From NCBI GenBank assembly GCA_037833965.1, contig AP031352.1:11698501-11762500 (forward strand): DNA of 64,000 bases. Reading direction: 5' to 3'. Position 1 is the first letter of the stretch, and each line of letters opens with the position of its first letter. The notes under the pieces were generated by a model, which was not told the origin of the DNA, did not search any database, and saw only the letters and a list, made by a program, of their open reading frames with translations. The position numbers were made by a program, and so were the translations under genes. Origin of the DNA: Marchantia polymorpha subsp. ruderalis (taxonomy: Eukaryota; Streptophyta; Marchantiopsida; Marchantiales; Marchantiaceae). Below, piece by piece: positions 59,391 to 64,000 of this stretch.

Positions 59391-62310
59391 CCGGTCTTAC
59401 AGATCGTCATCATGACTCACAAGACCACGATCGACGAGACCGCGGCAGATCCGTTTCTTACCGAAGCTCTTGCTATAACTCTGAGCGCGATGACAGGGAT
59501 CGTCGCCCTGACTCTCGCGACTACCCACGCGCTTACTCTCCACAACGTTACTCTCGCCAATCCCCTCAACGCTCTCGCAATAGCTACTGAAGGAACCAAT
59601 CTCCCTAGCGATCTTATGAAACAGGGAGCCGATCTTCCCAATCAGCCCCTCCTAGTTTGAAACCTAGACTGTGCAGTACGTGTCACGAAGAAGGGCATTG
59701 AAGTTACGAATGTGACAAGTATCAGCTTAAGAAGTAGCTCGAGGCTTTGCAAATTTCTTACAACACCTTGAAGAACTCTAGAACATCAAGAGCGAACAAC
59801 GTTCAGTTTTACATCGATGGTCAGGACGATCACCAAAAAGTTGGCTTTGAGGAGACCCACATTGTTTTCTTCAGTCAACCTATACCTCCTCCCGAGGATG
59901 ATGATGTAGCCACTGTACTATATGCATTTCTTAGCCAGGTGGAAGAGAAACAGTCGTGGTTTTTTGATAGTGGGGTCACATCCCATTTGATTGGAAATAG
60001 TTCACTTTTGTCTAATGTCGAACCCAGACTGACAAACTTTTGGTGAAGACCACAGGCAATCAGATCCTGCCAGTTTGAGGAAAGAGGTCTCCAACCTTAA
60101 ATCAAAAGAAGGGCTCCGATGTTTTCTACGTTCCTGGTGTCAAGTGAAATTTGCTTTCAATTGATCGTCTTACTGATATGAGCCACATTGCACTTTTAAA
60201 TCTTAAGAATTGCTACGTCTATGATAAGGGAGATCCTCGTAGAGTTTTGCTCTAGGGTGAACGTGATCCACTTGACAGCTTGTACAGGCTTTCCAAGCCG
60301 ACGACTCTACCTCAGCTAACGACGTCTCCACCAAAGACTCGTCTTCGGTCATCCACTGTTTGGAATATCGAAGGTCCTCTTCCAGACGTGCTCCGTAGCT
60401 CAAGTCAAACTTTGGCACCGAAGGTTAGGCCATGCAAACTATCAAAAGTTGCAATTAATGGCCTCCAAGAATCTGGCTACAGGGATTTCCCAGATCTGAC
60501 ACATTAAGTCTCTCTGTGCCACATGTCTAAAAGCCAAACAAAGTAGGAACCTTGTATCTCGACACTCTCACACCCAGACTACTCGACCTTTGCAATTGTT
60601 ACATTCTGATTTATGTGGGCCTCTTCCTTCCGAGTCAATTAAGAAAAAGAGGTACATATTAATCTCTTAAAGCCAAACAGAGTAGGGGCCGTGTACCTCG
60701 ACACTCTCACACCCAGACTACTTGACCTTTGCAATTGTTACATTTTGATTTATGTGGGTCTCTTCCTTTCGAGTCACTTACGAAGAAGAGGTACATATTA
60801 ATGTTCACGGACGACTTCACTTGTTATACGTGGATTTACTTCCTGAGAACTAAGTATGAAGTCTTACAACAGTTTCAGGATTTTAAAGTAATGATAGAGA
60901 ATAACTACTAGTACAAAATTGCAGCTCTCAGGAGTAATAGGGGAGGCGAGTACTTCTCCAAGGCCTACCACGGTTTTTGCTTGCAGGTGGGTATTAAGCA
61001 CGATTTGACCTGTGCCTATACTCCACACCAGAACGGCGTCGCCGAGAGGAAAAACAGAACTGTTTTGGAAATGGCCCAAAGCCTGCTTCTGTACGCCCAA
61101 CTTCTTAAGGCCCTATGGGAGGAGTCAGCACGAACGGCTGTCTACGTTTTGAATAGGCTGTCCACTAAAATTGTTCAAATGTCAACACCTTTTCAAAGGC
61201 TTACAAGTTTAGTCTAAATCTAAAGCATCTTCACATTTTTGGATGTAACGCTTCAGTTTTGCTAACTACCAAGTTTGATAAGCTCTTTGCCAGGTCCTTA
61301 CCAGTGACGTTTATAGGCTATGACACCTAATCAAAAGCCTATCGGATTTACAATGCTGTCAACGGAAAAGTCTACACTAATCGGAATGTGAGATTCAACG
61401 AGTCTGTTTTTGACCTCGCTGCCCGCTATGATCTTGAGCTTGTTACCGAGCTTGACATTTTGCTTCCTCAGAAATCGTCCACCAGGCAGAATGCTCATGT
61501 AGTACCCGTAGCTCCATCCTACAACACTACACCGGTACCATCCTCCGACGGTACTGTTCCTGAGTCACCTGGCCCCACATGTGATGGTTCTAGTACGGGA
61601 CCCACTCCCTTGGTCAGTGCACCGGCGGCTCCATTCGTCTCTTCTTTCGAGCCGCTTCCACCTCCCTCTGGCGAGTCTACTTTCAAAACTGAGTGGTTTC
61701 CCACCACTCCAGCACAGTCCGACCCTGCTTACAATAATAATACTTCAACGACACCCGAGCAGGAACATATTGTAGAAGATCTCCCTACCACACGGTCACT
61801 TACTCCACATTCACGTTGTCCTCTAGCCTACTAGAAGGACTACGTTACCTTCAATGTTGAGATTCCAAGTGGTGGGGTCAACTGTCATACGGTATACATT
61901 CCAATTACTCCACTTGAGTGCCATGAGGCTAAATTAATTGACTATAAAGGTGAGCCACTAACATTTGATGAAGCTATCACCATGCCCGAATGGTACGCCT
62001 CGATGATGGACGAGCTTAGCTCGATTGACAGGTATAATACCTGGACATTGGTCAAACTGCCCCGAGGAGCCAAGGCCATAACTTGCAAATGGGTTTTTTG
62101 GGTAAAAAAGACCCAAAACAACGCTCCGCCTCGCCTCAAGTCCCGGCTTGTTGCCAAGAGCTTTCAGCAAAGGGAAGGTAAGGATTATACCGATACCTTC
62201 GCCCTTGTAGTAAATAGGTCTACAGTGCGTTCCATCTCAACCATCGCTGGAGCCAGCGGGTGGCCTATTTGCCATTTAGACGTCAAGACTTGTAGCACGA
62301 CATGGTATCA
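59391..62310 (+). mobile_element. second Ty1/copia relic, different family, truncated in RT
   Basis: Broken gag-pol in several frames. Serine/arginine-rich gag end (about 59420-59640); zinc knuckle CSTCHEEGH.SYEC interrupted by TGA (about 59673-59715); protease WFFDSGVTSHLIGN with an intact DSG (about 59958); integrase pieces LLHFDLCGSLPFES (about 60730), RSNRGGEYFS (about 60930) and NGVAERKNRTVLEMAQ (about 61030); linker rich in Pro/Ser/Thr; and the start of RT, KWVFWVKKTQNN...RLVAKSFQQREGKDYTDTF (about 62090-62200), ending abruptly after HLDVKT near 62285. Motif wording (NGVAERKNRT versus NAVSERLNRT) shows a lineage distinct from the 27.6-kb element. LTRs were not found. Confidence 0.82.
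60531..60802 (+). repeat. internal tandem duplication in the copia relic, period 139 bp
   Basis: 60531-60663 and 60670-60802 align over 133 bp (AAGCCAAAC...GTACATATTAAT) with scattered C/T and A/G differences. The unit covers the start of the integrase core, so LLH(S/F)DLCG appears twice. It arose in this copy or its recent ancestor. Confidence 0.85.
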
Positions 62311-63702
62311 GTATTCCTTCGGAAATCATTCCGCGTTCGTTCCCACGAAGATCTACAGTTTTCCCCCTTTAAGACAATAACAATAACACCTAATTTGACT
62401 TCGTCTCTCACTTCCGGACTGGTTCGCAGTTAGTCACCTGGCTTTAATCCTATCATCAGAAAGTGACCGACCCTATGAAGGAGTTCGGTCTACACACAAC
62501 GCCAGTGTTCTGAAGACTACCAGCCTATGCTGCACTAAGTCTTCCCTCCCCTCTAGGCTACGTCCGGACGGTGGAAACCGTCAACATTCTACGCTTGACA
62601 CTTTTCCACTCACTCCGTGCGCTCTTCAGATTCTCCTACTGTTCAACACTCTTCCCGAATATCTACTCAAGACAACAGTCTCTGGGCCTGTTTTGACAAC
62701 CGTTCCACAGATAAAAGCTACAGGTATGTTCTCAATTGAAAAACTCAAAACGGAGTACAAAAAGATGCCCCTACCTTGAGAAAACCCCCGGCTTAAATCC
62801 TATCTTCTACCAGTGACCAACTAAAAGCTCGTCAATTCCGGACAGGTGGCTGACTCTTATTTCTAGTGGCCGCCGCTAACTTTCAGGATTAGCAGCCGGG
62901 TGCCCATAAGCCTCATCGTTAATCGTTGCCATACTATCCGGGAGCTAACCTACTCCTAGAATTACTCAAACCGTGGGTTCTGCCGGACATCATGGAAACT
63001 CTGTAGGAGCGTGCTCATCTGGTCCCTTGTGAACCCAAGATGCTCCTACTTCTACGGTCGGTACTCATAACCTCATCAGGTCTCCAAGGTGCACTGCCTC
63101 TAGTCGAAAAAACAATGTAGGTAAGGTAAGTCGGTAGAGCAGATCTGTATTTAGGAAAAAAGATTGGTGGGGAAGGTCGGGTTTGGGATCTGCTTCTAGA
63201 CCTCGGCGGGTTGTCGGTGGTGTGACTGAGCTGCTGTAGTCTTCGGCGTCTCTAGCCCTATGCTCTTCTTTGGCAACGGATTTTTAGAAGAACACCAACA
63301 AAGTAACTAAAGCCCGTCTTTGGCTGCGGAGGTTCAACTAAACATCCATTTGGACACCGTAGCAGATTCACATAAGCAGGAGCAGCAGCAGCCATGGCTG
63401 CTCGCCTAGAGAAAGGAAATAGACTCAAATCACAACTACGGGTACTTCAAAGCTCATCCGGTCTTCAAACATATGATTTCTGCACCTGGGACAACCGGCA
63501 ACTACGTCGCTTGATGCTGCCTACAAATTTTCTTCACAATCTCATACGATCAGACACAGTCATCTCGTCGGTGCAGATTCGCGACGGTTGAACAGAGCTC
63601 TGGAACACTTTAACTCCTTCGAGAGTCGATTCATGCTCCATCGATTTGCTCCAATTTAGGAGCGATGATTTATCTTCATAATGTGAATCCACAAAGCTCT
63701 TC
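62311..63702. other. unassigned spacer
   Basis: No supported gene. Balanced base composition, unlike the AT-rich spacers. GGCTTTAATCCTATCATC (62441) and GGCTTAAATCCTATCTTC (62790) are a weak direct repeat followed in both cases by AGTGACC. ATGGTATCAGT at 62299 resembles a primer-binding site, but no LTR precedes it. The right end may include the non-coding 3' side of the NFXL1-like sequence. Confidence 0.4.
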
Positions 63703-64000
63703 TCAGAGTTCACTTCGACATTCGACATTCTTTACAAGCGTCTGAACTTCCATGCCATCACCTCCTGTAAGCTCTTCGACAGCTAATACCCATTGCCGAT
63801 CCTTGCAGAGCATCTCACTCTACATCTCAGACCCTAATGCTCCAGTGTCTCCGCTGGTGAAATCTCCTAACAGCTCCACACCAAAAGTATCTGCAAGGAG
63901 TCTCTTCTTCTCGAGCTTGCCACATTCATCATCACACGACAATTTCCTTTGACCCAGAGGAGTTCTCTCACTACCCTGAGCAATAGGCTGCAGAGGAGCT
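63703..64000 (-). pseudogene. NFXL1: NFXL1-like (NF-X1 type zinc-finger) 3' fragment with in-frame stop
   Basis: Reading leftwards from 63999 the minus strand gives 59 codons, APLQPIAQGSERTPLGQRKL then SCDDECGKLEKKRLLADTFG, then TAG at 63822-63820, then 38 codons in the same frame including CKDRQWVLAVEE, to TGA at 63705-63703. The PLGQRKL.C..EC.KLE.KR.LADAF block and the D..WVLAVEE block are, in this order and spacing, the region of plant NFXL1 proteins after the last NF-X1 zinc fingers and entering the R3H domain. NFXL1 proteins are nuclear regulators of stress and defence genes. The R3H continuation expected after AVEE is missing and the sequence becomes unrelated (LTGGDGMEVQ...). The TAG plus truncation suggest a pseudogene or a 3'-truncated paralogue; the rest lies beyond the window. 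Confidence 0.65.

Noticed and set aside
1-64000. tRNA or rRNA genes
   Set aside because: I looked for GGTTCGAATCC-like T-loops with matching acceptor stems and for rRNA motifs and found none convincing; a tRNAscan/Infernal run would be decisive.

Overview
The window is nuclear DNA of a land plant. It carries a UDP-arabinopyranose mutase pair, a plant-type SPF45/DRT111 splicing factor, an intron-rich SSX2IP/ADIP-like coiled-coil gene and the edge of an NFXL1-like gene. All have GT-AG introns of about 85-750 bases and sit in AT-rich spacers loaded with Ty1/copia and LINE sequence. Intron size argues against Selaginella-like compact genomes; a bryophyte or other seed-free plant is my best guess, but the species cannot be fixed from sequence alone.

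Layout. 1-1041 (+): last two exons of a UDP-arabinopyranose mutase gene (UAM/RGP copy A). 7173-9067 (-): complete four-exon second copy (B), facing A tail-to-tail across 6 kb of non-coding DNA that holds a perfect 42-bp palindrome. 9068-9760: GC-rich upstream region of copy B. 9.8-16.9 kb: no gene seen. 16938-18973 (-): two-exon SPF45/DRT111 gene. 19-23.6 kb: no gene seen, but a cluster of foldbacks at 22.1-22.6 kb. 23.6-27.6 kb: AT-rich, with a decayed ~300-bp direct duplication. 27603-34888 (+): structurally complete Ty1/copia retrotransposon (277-bp LTRs, 5-bp TTAAC target duplication, initiator-Met tRNA primer site). It has an unusual 2.3-kb repeat-filled, partly very GC-rich leader and three in-frame TGA codons. 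34.9-38.9 kb: AT-rich. About 38.97-46.92 kb (+): promoter region and 17-exon SSX2IP/ADIP-like gene. 47-50.4 kb: mostly featureless, with a 250-bp GC-rich island. 50.4-52.4 kb: ancient copy of the same copia family. 53.85-58.83 kb (+): LINE with five 166-bp 5' monomers, an intact L1-type ORF1, a broken ORF2 and a (TACCATT)3 tail. 59.4-62.3 kb (+): a second, different copia relic. 63703-64000 (-): 3' part of an NFXL1-like gene or pseudogene.

The host genes work independently: cell-wall arabinofuranose supply (UAM), pre-mRNA splicing (SPF45), probable microtubule or junction scaffolding (SSX2IP-like) and stress transcription (NFXL1-like). Most of the unusual structure lies in the mobile elements: tandem repeats in the untranslated leaders of both the copia element and the LINE, and TGA interruptions that fit cytosine deamination but in one case may be a shared gag/pol stop.
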